A stretch of DNA of 64,000 nucleotides from Bettongia penicillata ogilbyi (GCA_023548195.1 JAJHZJ010000014.1:15724718-15788717), one strand, 5' to 3'; shown: positions 1-21,677, counted from the first letter of the stretch. Notes: generated by a model from the letters alone, not told the origin. Numbers and translations: made by a program.

Positions 1-1010
1 TAAGTACAAATGATTCAAATAAAATGGAACAAATTGAACTAGAGCTGTGGTAAGCAAGTACCAGGTGAAGATTGGGAATGGGGAAAAGGAAACGTAGCTG
101 GGAAGGAATCACGTTGCCTTAGAATCATGCCAACTTCCCTTGCCCTCCCTCCTTCAGAGAACTTATTTACTCCCTGTTTCTGTATATTAGATTAATGGCA
201 CTAAGGAAAAATGCCTGTTGCCAGCTGCCTTACTTAATATTTTATTTAGATCAATTTGTCACTTGTTTTTTATTAAAGGAAAATAGAACCCAATAACACA
301 AAACTTTAATATGACCAAATGACACATGAATTAACTTCATAAAGCTGATAAACCCCTGAACATGTAAGTATATGAAGCTATATTATGATGCAAACAATAT
401 ATATATATATATATTTGTATATATTTCTCATGAGAAAATTCTAAGCAAATAGGCAAAGATATTTCCTTCTCAAACTAGGAGAAAGACAAGTGAAACAAAA
501 AAGGTTTACATATTTACTGTCCATCTCCATAAATTACATTCAGAACTATTTCTCCACCAACACAAAATTTGTAATTCCATATAGAAACTATTCCTAGTTT
601 ATAGTCTTCTCTACTCCATTATAGACCTAATAATATGATTTTGATTATAAAGTTCTACTTCTGTATTGTACCAATTGTTAACAGAAAAGTTGCTTTAAAC
701 TATAGGAGCATAATACCAACATTGTATGTTACATTTACTTGAGTTTTATTGCTTTTTAATGCTGCCTTTGTTTACATTGTGGCTTTTGGCTCATCTTTTG
801 GATCAGACACAAATCTACTTCACTTCAATTGTCTCTGAATTTTTTTTCATACCTTTCTACCTTTCAGTAATCCATTAAATTCACATACGGTTTGCCCAAC
901 TCAGTAGCATTTACTGTGCACAAATTTTGTCTCTGGCTTTTAACTATAAATGATTCTATGAATATTTTTATCTATAGCAGTTTGCCTTGCTGTCATTAAG
1001 CTCCTTGGGA
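1..1010. other. Flank downstream of FRMD6, no gene seen
   Basis: AT-rich sequence with a short (AT)n run at 397-415. No exon or clear repeat family recognised. Confidence 0.5.
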
Positions 1011-1014
1011 TACT

Positions 1015-1430
1015 GTGTATCCTCATCACCTCTTGAGTGGATTATTACAACTGTATTTTATTCGACCTCCTGGTATCCTGTCTTATCCTCTAGATGGGCC
1101 CCATAATAATCTACCTAAAGTTCGTCTGATCACGTCATTCCCTGATCATGAGGTTTTGTTGGCACCCTATTGCCTCTAGGATAAAACACAAACTTCACAG
1201 GTTAACATTTAAAGTCCTTTTCACATTCAAGCCTCCAAACTTCCTTACAAGCTACATTTCTGCCTCATGTATTTTATATCTTCACCAAATTAGAGTACTT
1301 GCTTTTCCTCAAACTTGGCATTCTATTTTCCTCTTTCGTGTCTTTGCATAATTTGCTCCTCCCAACCCCCTCCCCACTCCAATACTTGGAATGACTTTCT
1401 CTTCAACTCTACCTCTTAGAATTGATTAGG
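1015..1430 (+). repeat. L2 LINE fragment
   Basis: Degenerate L2 3' region. The order of phrases matches L2: 'tctgatcacgtcattccc', then 'cctattgcctctaggataaa', then the 'tgtctttgcataatttgct' part. No open frame survives. Confidence 0.75.
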
Positions 1431-1548
1431 CTTGGCTCATGTACAATGGTATATTTGTCCCTGTGGATAATCTCTCATGACATTTTTGGTGTTCTTTCTG
1501 ACCTCAAACTAAATGCCTATCGATACAGATATGTCCCCCAGTAAAACT

Positions 1549-1640
1549 GTTGTTGTATTTGTCCTTCGATGCCAAAGAAGACCATGCCATCAAAGAAATG
1601 ATGACATGACTGTATGTTGAAGGCAAGGACACCTTTTGAC
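1549..1640 (-). repeat. SINE tail fragment, minus orientation
   Basis: Begins 'tgttgttgtatttgtccttc' and continues with the 'gaagaccatgccatc' block shared with the SINEs at 3472, 37365, 37880 and 48772. Only the tail is recognisable. Confidence 0.65.
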
Positions 1641-2639
1641 TTGGTAGTTACAGCTCCCTAGTTCCACTGACAATGAATTATTATGCCTGCCCGCCCGTAG
1701 CATTTCTAACATTGGATTTACCCATCTTTTTTAATCTGATGGATATATATTTCCATAGCTTGCTTTAACGTGCATTTCCTCAATTATTAATGAACAGGTT
1801 TTCAGATAATTCTCTATTTAAAGTTTTACTAATGCCTATTTACTAATGCCTACATAGTACAGAGCCATGGTACCAGAATCACAAACAAGCTCTCCCACTC
1901 ATACTAGTTGATGTCCTTCCCGGCTCTGACTTCCTCTTAGCTCTGCCTCTTCCTGTTCTACCTTTCCTGCTTCACCCCTTCCTGTTCCATGTGACTTGAC
2001 TCATGTCACTCAGGCTTCCATGTGACTTAAGCAGGTCACATGGGCCTATTAATGGATGGGAAAGTATTCCCATTAAGAAGCAAAATTACATTAAGTAAAA
2101 ATGCATTATCAATAGTTATCCAAGATCATCATTTCCACCCCAGCATTTCTGGATTTGCCTCAGTTATACTACTCCCAATTCCTCATAGCTGTGTCATTAC
2201 ATTTTAAATGTGTTCTTTGTGGGGTTATTTTCCTAATTCATTCACCTACCATTTTATGTTATTTCACTCTTTTCACATTTATAGTTATGATTGGTAGGTT
2301 TGATTTTCCATCCATCATATCCTATGTTTCCTCTTAAGTCTCTTCTTCCTTTAAGAATTAAAAAATAAGTATGGTAAAAGAGAGGGAACTAAATTAACAT
2401 TAGCAACCTACGGTTGAAATGGTCTGTTTTCAGTCTTCTCTCTTGCCCCTCTTCACCAAGATCAAACTCTGATCACTCTTTCTAATTACAGCCTATACAG
2501 CCCTCATGACCAAGAGTATTGGTGATGAGATAAGATGCCCTTTTACTACATGCTACTTCCTACAGCAATCTATCAGTAAGGAAGTATCACTTTCAAGTAC
2601 TGAAAGTGTCACCTATTTGAGTTTGAAATAATCCTGAGC

Positions 2640-2760
2640 TAAATCTTTATCTCCATTTTGTATATGAAGAAACTGAAGTGTGCAGAAATTAGTAAAATTG
2701 TTTGATTACACAGCTAGTTAGTTAAAAGAGTCGGAACTTTTCTGATTCTCATTTTCAGGA
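2640..2760 (-). repeat. CORE-SINE (MIR-like) fragment
   Basis: Contains a diverged 'gaagaaactgaag...ttacacagctagt' CORE signature. Old and partial. Confidence 0.5.
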
Positions 2761-2807
2761 GATGTTAGGCTAGCTTGTCTCTAAAATCTTACTCATGAAT
2801 CTATAAT

Positions 2808-4060
2808 CAACTCAGCCAACAAGAATTTATTTATTAAGTACATACTATGTGCCAGATAGTGTTATGCACCGGGAACACATAAAAAATACCAAAAAGAGTC
2901 CCTGCCCTTAAAGAGTTTACATTCTATTGAAGACAACATATAAATGACTTAAGTATACAGAGTGGATGAAAGGTAATCTGGGAGGAGAAATGACCAACTT
3001 TGAGGATAGGGAGTGGGGAAGAGGTACAGGAAAGACCTCCTGGAAAAAGAAAGATTTTGGGTTAGTTTTGAATAAAACTAAAACTAAGAGGCAAAGGTGA
3101 GGGGTTAAAGCATTCCAGGCATGGCAGTAGGCAGACAGAAGGCATGGATTGGAGATGCATTGGTGTGTCTGAGTAACTCCAAGCAGTCCAGTATTACTGG
3201 AATGTGGGGTGCTTGGAAAAGGGTAAAGAATGATAAGACTGGCAAGGTGGAAGGGGTCCAATTATGAAGAACTCTAAATGACACAGGAGTTTAAATATGA
3301 TTATGAAGACAATAGGAAGCCACTTTATTTGATTGAGGAGGGAAAGGAGGGTGACATGATCAAACCTATGCTTTAGAAAAACAACCTTGGATGGATTTGG
3401 AGTTAAGGCCAAGAGACCAGTTAGAAAACTTTTTGTAACAGTCCAGGTAAAAGGTGGTGAGGGTATGGATGTGTGTTCGTCTTTCATTGCCGAAGAAGAC
3501 CATGCCATCAGAGAAATGACATGACTTGCACTTCACTTTGTTTTTTGAGTGAGGGAGGGTTGTGCAGGTCACCAGCCTCACTTCTACTCCAGAGTCATCT
3601 GAATTTAGTGACCAGATATTCATCAGGATGACTGGAAATGACCCAGGATGAGGCAATTGGGGTCAAGTGACTTGCAAAAGGTCACACAGCTAGTGAGTGT
3701 CAAGTGTCTGAGATGAGATTTGAACTCAGGTTCTCCTCACTCCTGCACTGGTGCTCTAAAGTAGTGATTGTGTGAGTAGGGAGAAGTGGATGTATGAGAG
3801 ATCATGTGAAGGTGGGTGAAATTTGGCAGTGAATTAATTACCTTTGTGGGGTAGGTGAAAGTGAGAAACTGAAGAAGACATTGAGATTGTGAACCTGTGA
3901 TGAATGGAAGGGAAGTGGTACCACTGGTGCTAATAAGGATACATGGAAGAGGGAAAATTTTGGAGACAAGATTATGAGTTCTGTTTTGGACAGATTGAAT
4001 TTGAGATGTCTACAGGATATTCAGTTGGAGATTTTTGTTTAGATTAGAATAAAAGCACTT
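2808..4060 (-). repeat. L2 LINE, minus orientation, interrupted by a SINE
   Basis: Starts with the inverted L2 3' end ('tttattaagtacatactatg', 'gtccctgcccttaaagag') and runs through to the inverted 'gagttctgttttggacag' region. About 300 bp at 3472-3770 is a later SINE insertion. Open frames on the minus strand here are short and broken. Confidence 0.8.
3472..3770 (-). repeat. CORE-SINE with LINE-type tail, minus orientation
   Basis: Tail at the left ('ttcgtctttcattgccgaag') and CORE plus tRNA-type head at the right ('ggtcacacagctagtgagtg', 'tttgaactcaggt'). The roughly 190-bp tail block is also found, with a different body, in the SINE at 48772-49165. Confidence 0.8.
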
Positions 4061-4265
4061 GAATTTTCTGGATGTTTCCATTAATCAAAACACTTGATTG
4101 GAATAGTTGATTACAATAGTCTACTTCATTAATCAGAGTACAAACAAAAATCTTCCATCTTATTTCTTTTACAAGATATGGTCAAAATAATTGCACAGAG
4201 TATTTCTGTGCTCCCTGCCTAACTGAGCTCCAAGAGAAAGAGACCTTAAATGCAAACAAATATAT

Positions 4266-4271
4266 TTTATT
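4266..4271 (-). promoter_or_regulatory. AATAAA poly(A) signal, distal
   Basis: TTTATT on the plus strand, AATAAA on the minus strand, at the far end of the repeat-free stretch after the FRMD6 stop. T-rich sequence follows downstream on the minus strand at about 4215-4240, as expected after a cleavage site. Confidence 0.65.
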
Positions 4272-4891
4272 GAATTGCTAATATCATGAAAGGCACACAA
4301 CAAACTTTGTTACAAAATAATTCAATCATGTTATCATCTTGGTATGATGATCCTTTCACAGAAAGGGTTATTTACAACTTGATTAGGCATAAAGTTCGTT
4401 GTTGCCAACATACGTTGTCCATATAAAAAGGATCTGTATATTGTATACAAATCTGTATACTGACCAATTATGAGTTTTTAAAAAATTAGATGCAGTATAA
4501 ATAACAGTTTTTACAGTTTTTAAACCACAATTTTCAAATGCAAAAAACACAGAATACTCAAGTTGGGTTTTCCATATGCCATTTTTCCTTTAAACAGTGT
4601 TGTTTGCCAACAACTAGACTGGAGAAATGAAAATCAAAAGTTTTTCCTTGTGTCATTATTAACACAAGCATAAGAAAACCACTTATAAAATCAGTTGGAA
4701 AGAAGCTGAACCAAATGAACAACGAGATTGGGAACATACTTAAACACTTGATGCTAACCAAAGGCTAGCGAATGCAAAGCATAAGCTACTCTTTTTTATC
4801 ACTAGCTATATTTTTTCTTACATGTTTAACAAGTATCAAGTGTTAATGGAATTTGCCATATAATGTCCTTTAGAACTTTAGCTTTGTCATG

Positions 4892-4897
4892 TTTATT
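4892..4897 (-). promoter_or_regulatory. AATAAA poly(A) signal, possible proximal site
   Basis: A second minus-strand AATAAA about 1.8 kb after the stop codon. It could produce a shorter 3' UTR; nothing in the sequence decides between the two sites. Confidence 0.35.
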
Positions 4898-6670
4898 TCA
4901 TAAGCCTTTAGGGAAAAAATAAGTTGTTTAATGACATATGAAAAACAAATATTAGCTAATGTTTTCATATTGCACGCTGCCACTTGAAAACAGAAGATTA
5001 GATACTTTTCAAATCTGGCTATCTGAAACTTTGGTTAATTAATGCATTTGAATAAGAGCAAATATTTTCATGAATACAGAGCATTTTTCGCCTTTAAGCT
5101 GTCAATTAAAATAATTTGACAAGTCTGCAAGCTATACATAAATTGACCATATGTGCTTGCAAAACCTCAAGGATCACAAATACATGAGGTGCAACAATGC
5201 TGGAGTACTTCCATGTAGTGTTCTGTAATACTGCTTCCCCTGCCAGGGTCATATTAAAAAAAAGTTTTGCTGTACTCCAACTCTACTTTTTATCTTACGA
5301 TATCATTTATATAAAAATATCACACTTCTATATAAAATTATATATTTGAATATAGATAAATGTATTTTAAAAGAAAACATGATAGAAAATGGAATATCAA
5401 AATATGGTAAAATAGGGCTGCAAGAATATTAAGCTATTAATTTAAAAATATTTCACTAAAAAGGCATTGTGCTATGAAGGTCTCTGCTATTATTTTAGCA
5501 ACAAATTCATCTTACTTGAAAGAAGCAAGTTCACAATGTACTGCCTTGCTTTTACTTTATCATGATAATGGCTTAGTGGTTAGTTTTGAAATTTGCTCTA
5601 GGCTAATGGTCAGAATTCTCCCTCTTACAGGTCTTCTCCTTGGTAAGATGTTTCAAAAATACATGAAAATAGCTTTCTATATGAAAAGGGACAACAGAAA
5701 AACTGTGCTTGTGCAATCTAATCATCCCAAACTACAGAAGTCAAAGCTTAGAAAACTTATTATTTCTAAGTAATATAACAAAAAATGGCAGATGCTGACT
5801 ATATGCTAAATGAAAAAAAAAACTGTAAGCTCCATACACATATAAATACACACAAGCCTATATATTTATATATGTATAACATATGCATATTTTAAGAATA
5901 ATTTGAACAAACATTATGGCATCAGTATGACCTGTCATCGTTCATACAACAAATAAGAAACATATTCTTTAGATTTTAACAGAAATTTGATTTGTAAACA
6001 TCACAAAACATGTTAGGATTTGAGCAAAAAGCTTATTTTTTGAGTAAGTTCTCAAAGCAGTTCTGGAATATTTCTGGAGAGTTACAATTATAGGTTACTA
6101 AATAGAAATCTGTCTACAGCAATTAGTTTCACAAGTTATAACTACATACATAGAAGGCCACTAGACATTATTTAATTTGTGTCTTTTGGATACAATTATG
6201 TATATTTACAGATCTTTGGTTTGCTAGAACCACTCCTCTCTCTAGTACCAACATTAAGAAGGCAAAAGTCACAACAGTATGGCAACTTTTATACGAAAGT
6301 CAATGGTATCTTAACGAGACAATTGTATGTGCTTATGGGAACTGAAAAAAAATGTTAATGTTCTATATGTAAAGTTGAAACAGAACTTCTTTCCAGATGA
6401 GCAGTGCAAACTGAGAGAACCTCAAGTTATCCTGCACAATTTTGTTGCTGCCATGAACTGCTGAGTGGGCAGTACTTAAAGTGCAATCTTTACAAAGATT
6501 TGATATGCATTTACATCATAGGAAGAAAACTATACATAGTGGGAGAGGGGGTGTGTGGGGGAATGTATGAAAGTAAACAGGAGAAACATGGCATCAGAAA
6601 CTCTTAAAACAAGAAAAATCAACTTGAATAATCTCTCTCGAAGCAGTACTCCTGTTGTACTCATGTTGTT

Positions 6671-7980
<1,310 letters not shown>

Positions 7981-7983
7981 TTT

Positions 7984-10260
<2,277 letters not shown>

Positions 10261-10261
10261 C

Positions 10262-11200
10262 CAGAAGCATTAAGTCAATTCAATAAGCTTTGTTGACAAT
10301 GCTATGTACCAGCCACCATGGTAAGTGCCGGGTATATACAAAGAAAGGCCAGAGAACCTTGCTTCAGGAATTTATACTCTAATGGCAGAGAAAACGTAAC
10401 AATGCTATATGAACAACACACATAGAAATAAGGATTCTTAGAAAGAAAGTCCTAGTATTAAGGGGGACAAGTAAAGGCTTTTCAGAGAAGGTGGGATTTT
10501 AGCTGAGATTTGAAGAAAGCCAAGCAGAGACAAAGAAGGAACTGAGGTAGGAAAGAACCAGTGAAAATGTATGGAATGAGGAGACAGAGGGACTTATGCA
10601 AAGAATAAGGAGTGTCATAGGACCACAGAATATATCCAGGTAGCTAAGGTTAAAAAAAAAAAGCTGGTAAGGAGGGGACTAGATTACAAAGACCTTAAAA
10701 GTCAGGCAAGAAATTTATATTTTATCCTAGAGATAACAGGATAGGGTAACATGGTCAGATGTTTGTTTTAGAAAGATTACTTTGGCAAATGAATGATGTA
10801 CGGGAGTAATAAGCAACTTGAGTCAGAGAAACCAAGCAGGAGGTTTTAATGCAGTAGGCCAGATGTAAGGAGATGGGGACTTGTATCAAAATAAGAGCAG
10901 TATCTGAAGAAATGACTAATCAACAGATTGGAAAGGGTAGAGTACGATGGGCTAGGAAAGAGGGAATCAAGTGCTAAGTTCAGGTAGGTTGCCTTCTTCC
11001 CTAGGGGTTCAATCTCAAGGTGGAATTCTTTTATAGTGTTAGGAAACGATGAAGGCTTGGGTAAAATGCCTGATGAAATCAATAAACTCAATAATTCAAT
11101 TAAAAAAGCATTTACTAAGTGCCTATTAAGAAACTGAGCTGGGAATAGAAAAAGGCAAGACAGTCCTTGAGGAGCTTACAGTCTACTGAAGCACAACAGC
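10262..11200 (-). repeat. L2 LINE, minus orientation (two pieces)
   Basis: 10262-11085 reads as inverted L2 from the 3' end inwards ('ttcaataagctttgttgaca' then 'tagggtaacatggtcagatg'). A second inverted L2 3' end starts at about 11090 ('aagcatttactaagtgccta', 'tccttgaggagcttacagtc'). Confidence 0.75.
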
Positions 11201-12265
11201 TAATTTCTATTTGGCAGGCAGGTTCAGCTAACTGGTGGAGATATTATACGGAACCATGGCTTCCCTTTCTCTCCTCTTCCCTAGGAATTCTGCTTTTTAA
11301 GGAGTTATTTTCTTCACTGAATTTTTGTGCCTCCTTTACCATTAAGCCAATTCTTTTTTTTAAGGTATTATTTTTCTTTAGTACTTTTTCCTAGGCCTCT
11401 TAAACCAAGCTGTTCTCTTTTCACAATTTTCTTGCATCACTCTTGTTTCTTTTTCCAGTTATCCTCCCTCCCATCTCTTTCCTTAACTTCTCCAGGAATC
11501 CCCGCTGGCCTTGGGTCCAAGTAAGATTCTTCTTTTAGGCTGTGTTTGCAGTTGCTCTCACGCTGTCGTTGTCTCCGGGGTTTATGTCTTCGTCTCACCT
11601 GCCGCTGCAGCAACTTTTTATGGTCACATTTTATTTTTGTTTGCTCATTTTTCTAGTCTATTTCCTGATACTGAACTTTCTGTTGAAGTCAGGCTTTGCT
11701 CACTTGGGGATGGGGAGGCACTATCCCAAGATTTAGGCTTTATCATGTACCTTCAGAGTTAGTTCTGGAGGTCTGCAAAGTTTTGGATCCAGGGAGAGAT
11801 GTGGTCATCACTCTTGTGGGCACAAGTGCCAGTGCTCCCCTTGGCACTCTCTTCTGCCCTGGAACTGTGATTCAGAACTGCATTGGGGTCTGTGGAGTTG
11901 TTCATCAGCACCAGTTGCATCTAGTACCAGCAAAGGCTCCTCTGTAATTTCTCTCTGACATCCCTGGGCTGAGAGCTGCTGCTGCTGCTACCACCTCTCC
12001 AACTGTCACTCCACCCCATCTCCAACTCCAACGCCTCGCTGCTGGTGATGCTGCTTAATGTGCTCTAGAGGGCTCTCATCTCAGCATCACAGATCTTTTC
12101 TGCTGACCTCTTAAGTTGTCTGAGGCTGGAAAAATGTACACCCTAACCTTTTGTTGGTGCTAACATTTTAAAATTTGATTTGAGGTGCTATTTTACAGCT
12201 GTTTAGACGGGAATGTAGGGAGAGCTTGGTTGAGTTGCATCCTCTATTCTGCCATCTTGGCTATC
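11200..12265 (-). repeat. L1 5' half (ORF1 and 5' UTR), minus orientation
   Basis: Right edge reads 'ctgccatcttggctatca', the complement of the L1 5' start 'agccaagatggcagaatag'. Leftwards comes a GC-richer 5' UTR (about 11500-12250) and then the inverted, lysine-rich ORF1 coiled-coil region (11240-11480). No ORF2 is attached. Confidence 0.75.
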
Positions 12266-12289
12266 AGTCTACTTTCAAAAATTACTGTC

Positions 12290-13225
12290 TGTGATTGAAA
12301 TTATTAAATTTAACCAGTACGTGTCTTGGAGTTTGAAGTCTAGGATTTTTTCTGGTGGTGGTTTAGGTGTATGCTTTGGTAACATTCAGAAATTCTAAAG
12401 AGTTCTCTTATATCCTGCATTATTTAATTTTTGACTTGACATGTTCTTTTGAGAGGCCTATAGCCCCAAAGTTAACTCAGGGCATCTTGCCTTCAAAGTT
12501 AATCACTTTGGCTTGCATAAAATTTGTATGTTCTTTTAAAATTTTCTGTCTCTATTCAAGTTTTACTTCAGTATTTTTTAGGTTTCAATTAAATTTTAAA
12601 ACTCTGCAATGAAAGCTCTTAATTTTCACCGATATTAATTTCCAAGTCCCCTCCCTCTTCCTCTACTTTGCTAATGCATATAACTCCAAGGTTAGCTTGC
12701 AAGACTCCTCTCATTGAGGGATATCAGGTGTGCTGGTTTAGGTCACTGTTCCAAGCAAAGTCAGAGGAGAGGACTGACTCCAAGTCAGGATTGAGTCCCT
12801 TTTTCTTCAGGCTGGACATAGCTGCTGATGCTGATAACCTTTCCTGATTTTTCCCTTTTTTACTTTACTTCAGATGGCTAAAGACAGTATCTGCTTCTTG
12901 TATATTGAGGGAAGGATGGAGGATCCCCTTGTGGACAAGTTACTGCAGCAACAGAGGTCCCTATTTTAGGGTTAGTCCTGACACAAGCCAGAAAGTTAGC
13001 TTGTACTCCTGCTATAGATGAACTGAAGAAGGTGGAGGAGTGGCAACGAGTACTCTAACTGTTGGAGCTCTTGAGTTGTAATTACTGAAAGATTTTTACC
13101 TTGTTCAGAAGTCTGTCTTCTTGCATTTGGCTAGCTAAAATTATTTTAAATTTGCTGCATAATTCATTTCTGGGAAGGCTGAAGATTGAGGACATTTGGA
13201 GAAAGTGATTAATCTACCATCTTTC
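12290..13225 (-). repeat. Older L1-type 5' half, minus orientation
   Basis: Diverged version of the same layout: inverted ORF1-like sequence with 'tcttttgagaggcctatag', then a 5' UTR-like part that ends near 'ctaccatctttctagtcac'. Less certain than its neighbour. Confidence 0.5.
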
Positions 13226-14657
<1,432 letters not shown>

Positions 14658-15435
14658 TCACTTACGTGGTACGGGTACTAGTGCAGGAGAATGCCATATA
14701 CACATTTTCACACACATTTTGAGAAGTCATTTGATTATACTTGAAAAGAAAATTTTCAACCTCAGTCTCAGTAGAATTTAAGTAATTACAGTTATTCTCA
14801 TTTGTACACATTAGTTTCTATAAACTCTCTATATTTTATGAAAACTATGACTCATTCAAACATTCATTGCTCCTTAAGGGGGAACATCAATGCTATCACG
14901 TTCATTTGACAGGAAAAGAAATGAAGGTACAAATGTTTTAGGTAACTTGTCTAACTAACAAACTGCCAGAACAAACAGCTGCTCCGCTCCTAAGTCTACT
15001 ACCACTACTTAAACCAAAAGTCCTTCCTCAGTTTTTTCATAATGCAAAACAAGATTAATACTATTATGAGGATCATCTTTTCTAGAACAACACTTTCTGC
15101 TTTCTAAGACACGGTTTTGACAGAGATGCCTAGATATTATGCTTAGATAACGGTGTGAAAGTACTTTGTAAATTATAAGTCCCTACACAAATGTAAAATT
15201 ATTAGTCATTATTTTTGCTCATAACTGGAAAGCTCTAAATTAAAAAAACAACAGTTATCACAGCTTGAAGAAAGTTCTGTTCATAGCCACGTGTTACAGG
15301 AAGAGGAAGTCACTATGGTAGTCTACTGTGCACATCCACAAACGTCTATAGGGGAGCGCCAATTATAGAACAAAACTAGGGAACACAAAGTAGAAAGATA
15401 GTGAAGTAAATGGAATGGAGTTAGCCGGTCCATTA

Positions 15436-15816
<381 letters not shown>

Positions 15817-15859
15817 TTAAAACATAAACGGAACTTGTCTATAAATATTACAAGACATC

Positions 15860-17010
15860 AGTAATACAATCAGTGCTGACTTAGATGCCAGGTTGGTTCA
15901 GAGACAGAAGTATGCACACACTGAGGATTAGGTCTAGTAAGATGTCACCAAGTGGAATCTTACAGCAGAGAGATGCTGAATAAGATCCTAGAGTAGTATA
16001 CTAGGTAAAACTAAGGTTACAGATCTAGCACAGAGATGCCTGACATAGCAAAGGGGAAAGGAACAGGTACCAATTTTGAGAGCTAGGTCACAGATCCCAT
16101 TCAAATTAAGGAGAAGAACTGTGCTTTGAGGTGGTAGAACATGGCATGGAGCTTTTGCTTGCCTGAGTCTCAATACTGTAACCTTGGAGAGGAGTTTCAG
16201 ATCTAGGCCCTGGTAGTGTTTGATGGCTGGAACTAAAGACCACAGCAGGGAGCATAACCTTCTAATTAGCTATTAGCAATTGCCTGAGCCTTGCAGTAGT
16301 CTGCTGGAGCTTCAACCAGGGGCAAACCCAGAATTGTGCTGCTAAGATTCAAAACTACAGACAAAGCTTGCAAAAATCAGATCAGGAGGGCAGCAATCAG
16401 GCCTTAACCCTGGATCAAACAGTTTTGACTGTACTGAAAGCTTATATGGCCCTAGCCTAGCTGCTTCTAACTTAATGAACTCAGAAATCAATAGCAAAAA
16501 AGGAGCAGTAGTATCCTAGAGGATAGAAAATAGATCCACGCAGGGACCTGATATTTTCTCAAGTGAGCACTGACTAGTTCTAAGACAAAATCCCAATTCA
16601 GGAAACAAGATAGGAAAAATGAATAACCACAAATTGTACTACAAAGAGCTATTATGGTGACAGGAATGATCAAAACACAAACCCAGAAGAAGAAAATGAC
16701 CACAATGTCTACAAGGCAAAGTCTCAAAGGAAAACATACTATGGGCACAAGGATCCCTAGAAGAAATAAAACGAGTTTAAAAAGTTAAAAGTGAATTTCT
16801 AAATAAAAAGAAAACACTAGAGGAAATATTTGCAAAAAAAATGAGAATTATGGAGGAAACAGAATTATGAGAAAGGAGAATTAAGAGGTACAAAGAGATA
16901 ACCAAACAACAAATTTCCTGAAAATCATAATGGACCAAACAGAAGTGAATGCCTCCATGAATCAAAAAAGTATTAAAGCAAAAGTCGAAAAAGTCAAAAA
17001 GGAAATATAA
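15860..17010 (+). repeat. L1-type 5' UTR and start of ORF1
   Basis: 5' UTR-like sequence to about 16600, then degenerate ORF1 beginning near 'aaatgaataaccacaaattg' with 'gtgacaggaatgatcaaaac' and lysine/glutamate-rich coding remnants. It stops before the RNA-binding domain. Frames are broken. Confidence 0.7.
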
Positions 17011-17104
17011 AGTATATCTTATTATAAATCGGATGATTCTAACTGGTTTATTACCTCAACATTCAAAATGGTATTACATTTATTTTGTGTATTTATTCAT
17101 CTAT

Positions 17105-17650
17105 TTACACACTGTTGCTCTCTAGTAGAAGGTAAATTCCTTGAGGCTAGATGTTTTCTTTGTATTTTCAGTACCTTAGTACTTTGCCTGTCATATAACT
17201 GGCAATGAATTGCATTGAACTGAACAGAGCCTGAAGTTTTACCTTTTCATTAGCTACAAAGTAGAAAAGAATTTGCTTTGTAAATTGCAGAAACTAGATT
17301 TTAGGAAGAATGTTTAAAAGAAGCATTCATACTGAGGAAATTATATACCTATGAAGTACTGAAGTGCAAACTCCTTAATGCAACAAACTTTTGAAATAGC
17401 CTTAAGTACCAGAGGACAAAGCCACACGTGCTTAATATAGAATATTCTCATCTATTCAATATTTAATAAGAGATAAAATCTGAATCTGTTTTCATTGGTA
17501 TAGGGAACTTGCCATCTACCAATGCAAGTGGGCACTTATGTTGTAACTCTCAGAGAAGTTGAGTGACCTGTCCGGAGTCAAGGAATGTCAGAGTTAAGAC
17601 TGGAATACAGGTCTTTGAGGCCAGCTCTGTATCTACTGCATGGGTAGGAT
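17105..17650 (+). repeat. L2 3' end followed by a CORE-SINE fragment
   Basis: 17105-17225 has the L2 3' end layout ('ggtaaattccttgaggctag', then a TAC-to-AACTG end). 17530-17650 holds a diverged CORE-SINE ('gttgagtgacctgtccggag'). Confidence 0.6.
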
Positions 17651-19204
<1,554 letters not shown>

Positions 19205-19319
19205 CTATGTTAAGCAAAAACCAAAAACAAAACCAGAAATTCAATATGTGAACTCTTTAATGTAGATGCACTTTAAATAATGATAACAAAATTCCTGTTA
19301 CTCTCACAGCAAAAATACT

Positions 19320-19400
19320 TTCATATATAATATACATATCCTTAACTATATATATGAAAATATATATACATATCCATATGATACATATATGTTACCATAT
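19320..19400. repeat. AT-rich simple repeat
   Basis: Imperfect (TA)n/(CATA)n run in the intron just upstream, in gene sense, of exon 19030-19204. Confidence 0.7.
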
Positions 19401-19509
19401 TTACATACAGTTCTTGATTGTAAGCTTTAATCTTTTATTTCTGGAATGTTGTAAGATTTTCTTTATAATAGTTGTAACATGCTATTGGAGGATTTCACAA
19501 ACAGCTCAG

Positions 19510-20290
19510 GCTGTTCTTTAGTGTACTTTAGTGTTTACAAAGCAGCCTGATCCAGGGCAAATTCTGATCACTGTCCTGGTCTTATTTTTGCAAGTTCCTG
19601 ACCGGAGTTTGTGTCTAAGCAACATATCCATGGGCTTGTCTGTTTGGAGTTCCAACACATTGATGCTGTCATCAGCTATTATCAAGCTGTAAAGCTCTAC
19701 TGGTTCAGTGACAGCACTGTGAGGCATCTCTTTGCCCTGGGATTCCTGTCCTGGCTAGTCTGCTTTAGGCTTCAGACTAGCTAGAGGCTGGATCTGAGAG
19801 CTTGCTCCACCCTCTGGGATCAGAACACAGCTACTGTTTTTGTCTGAACTTGCTTCTTGCTCAGTATAAAGCCCACTACTGCTCTTCATCCTGGGAGTGG
19901 AAATCTTGGGACTGGTCCCCTCCTAAGTCCCACACTGTATATATGATTTTGAACCGAGTAGCAAGCAACAGTTTCCACTTGGAATCTCTTGCTGGACCCT
20001 GCACAATGCAGGGCTCCTGTGTGTGAATCTGAAGCCTCTTCTTCTCTAGGCAGTTTTGGCCCTCTTTCAGTGCAATCTCTGTGCCGGAATGACTGTTCCT
20101 TAGTTAGACACTATCCCCACTGTCTGCACCCAGATGCCAACAGAGGCTGTAAAATGAATCATTGCGACTTTTTCTTGGATTTCCCAGTTAGTACCCAAAT
20201 TGGTGTGTTTTCTAGATCTGGAGGAGCTGCAGAGGAGAGCTCAGCTATACTTTTTTCTGCTACTCTGTCACCTTCAAATATTACTCTTAG
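19510..20290 (-). repeat. L1-type 5' UTR, minus orientation
   Basis: Right edge 'gcagaggagagctcagctat' followed by 'gctactctgtcacctt', the inverted start of an L1-type 5' UTR. The body is GC-richer than the surroundings, as in the other copies. No ORF1 follows clearly. Confidence 0.6.

Positions 20291-21677
<1,387 letters not shown>

Larger units (their letters stand above)
4245..6670 (-). other. FRMD6: FRMD6 3' UTR (inferred)
   Basis: About 2.4 kb between the stop codon and the first canonical poly(A) hexamer with a plausible cleavage zone. I see no L1, L2 or SINE sequence in it, while L2 and SINE copies start immediately beyond (below 4060). That contrast supports its being transcribed UTR under constraint. 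It is AT-rich with many ATTTA pentamers on the minus strand. A second AATAAA on the minus strand at 4892-4897 could give a shorter form. The end is inferred, not shown by RNA. Confidence 0.7.

Noticed and set aside
2917..3656. Overlapping minus-strand open frames near the FRMD6 3' end as a neighbouring gene
   Set aside because: They lie in L2 and SINE sequence and match no gene.
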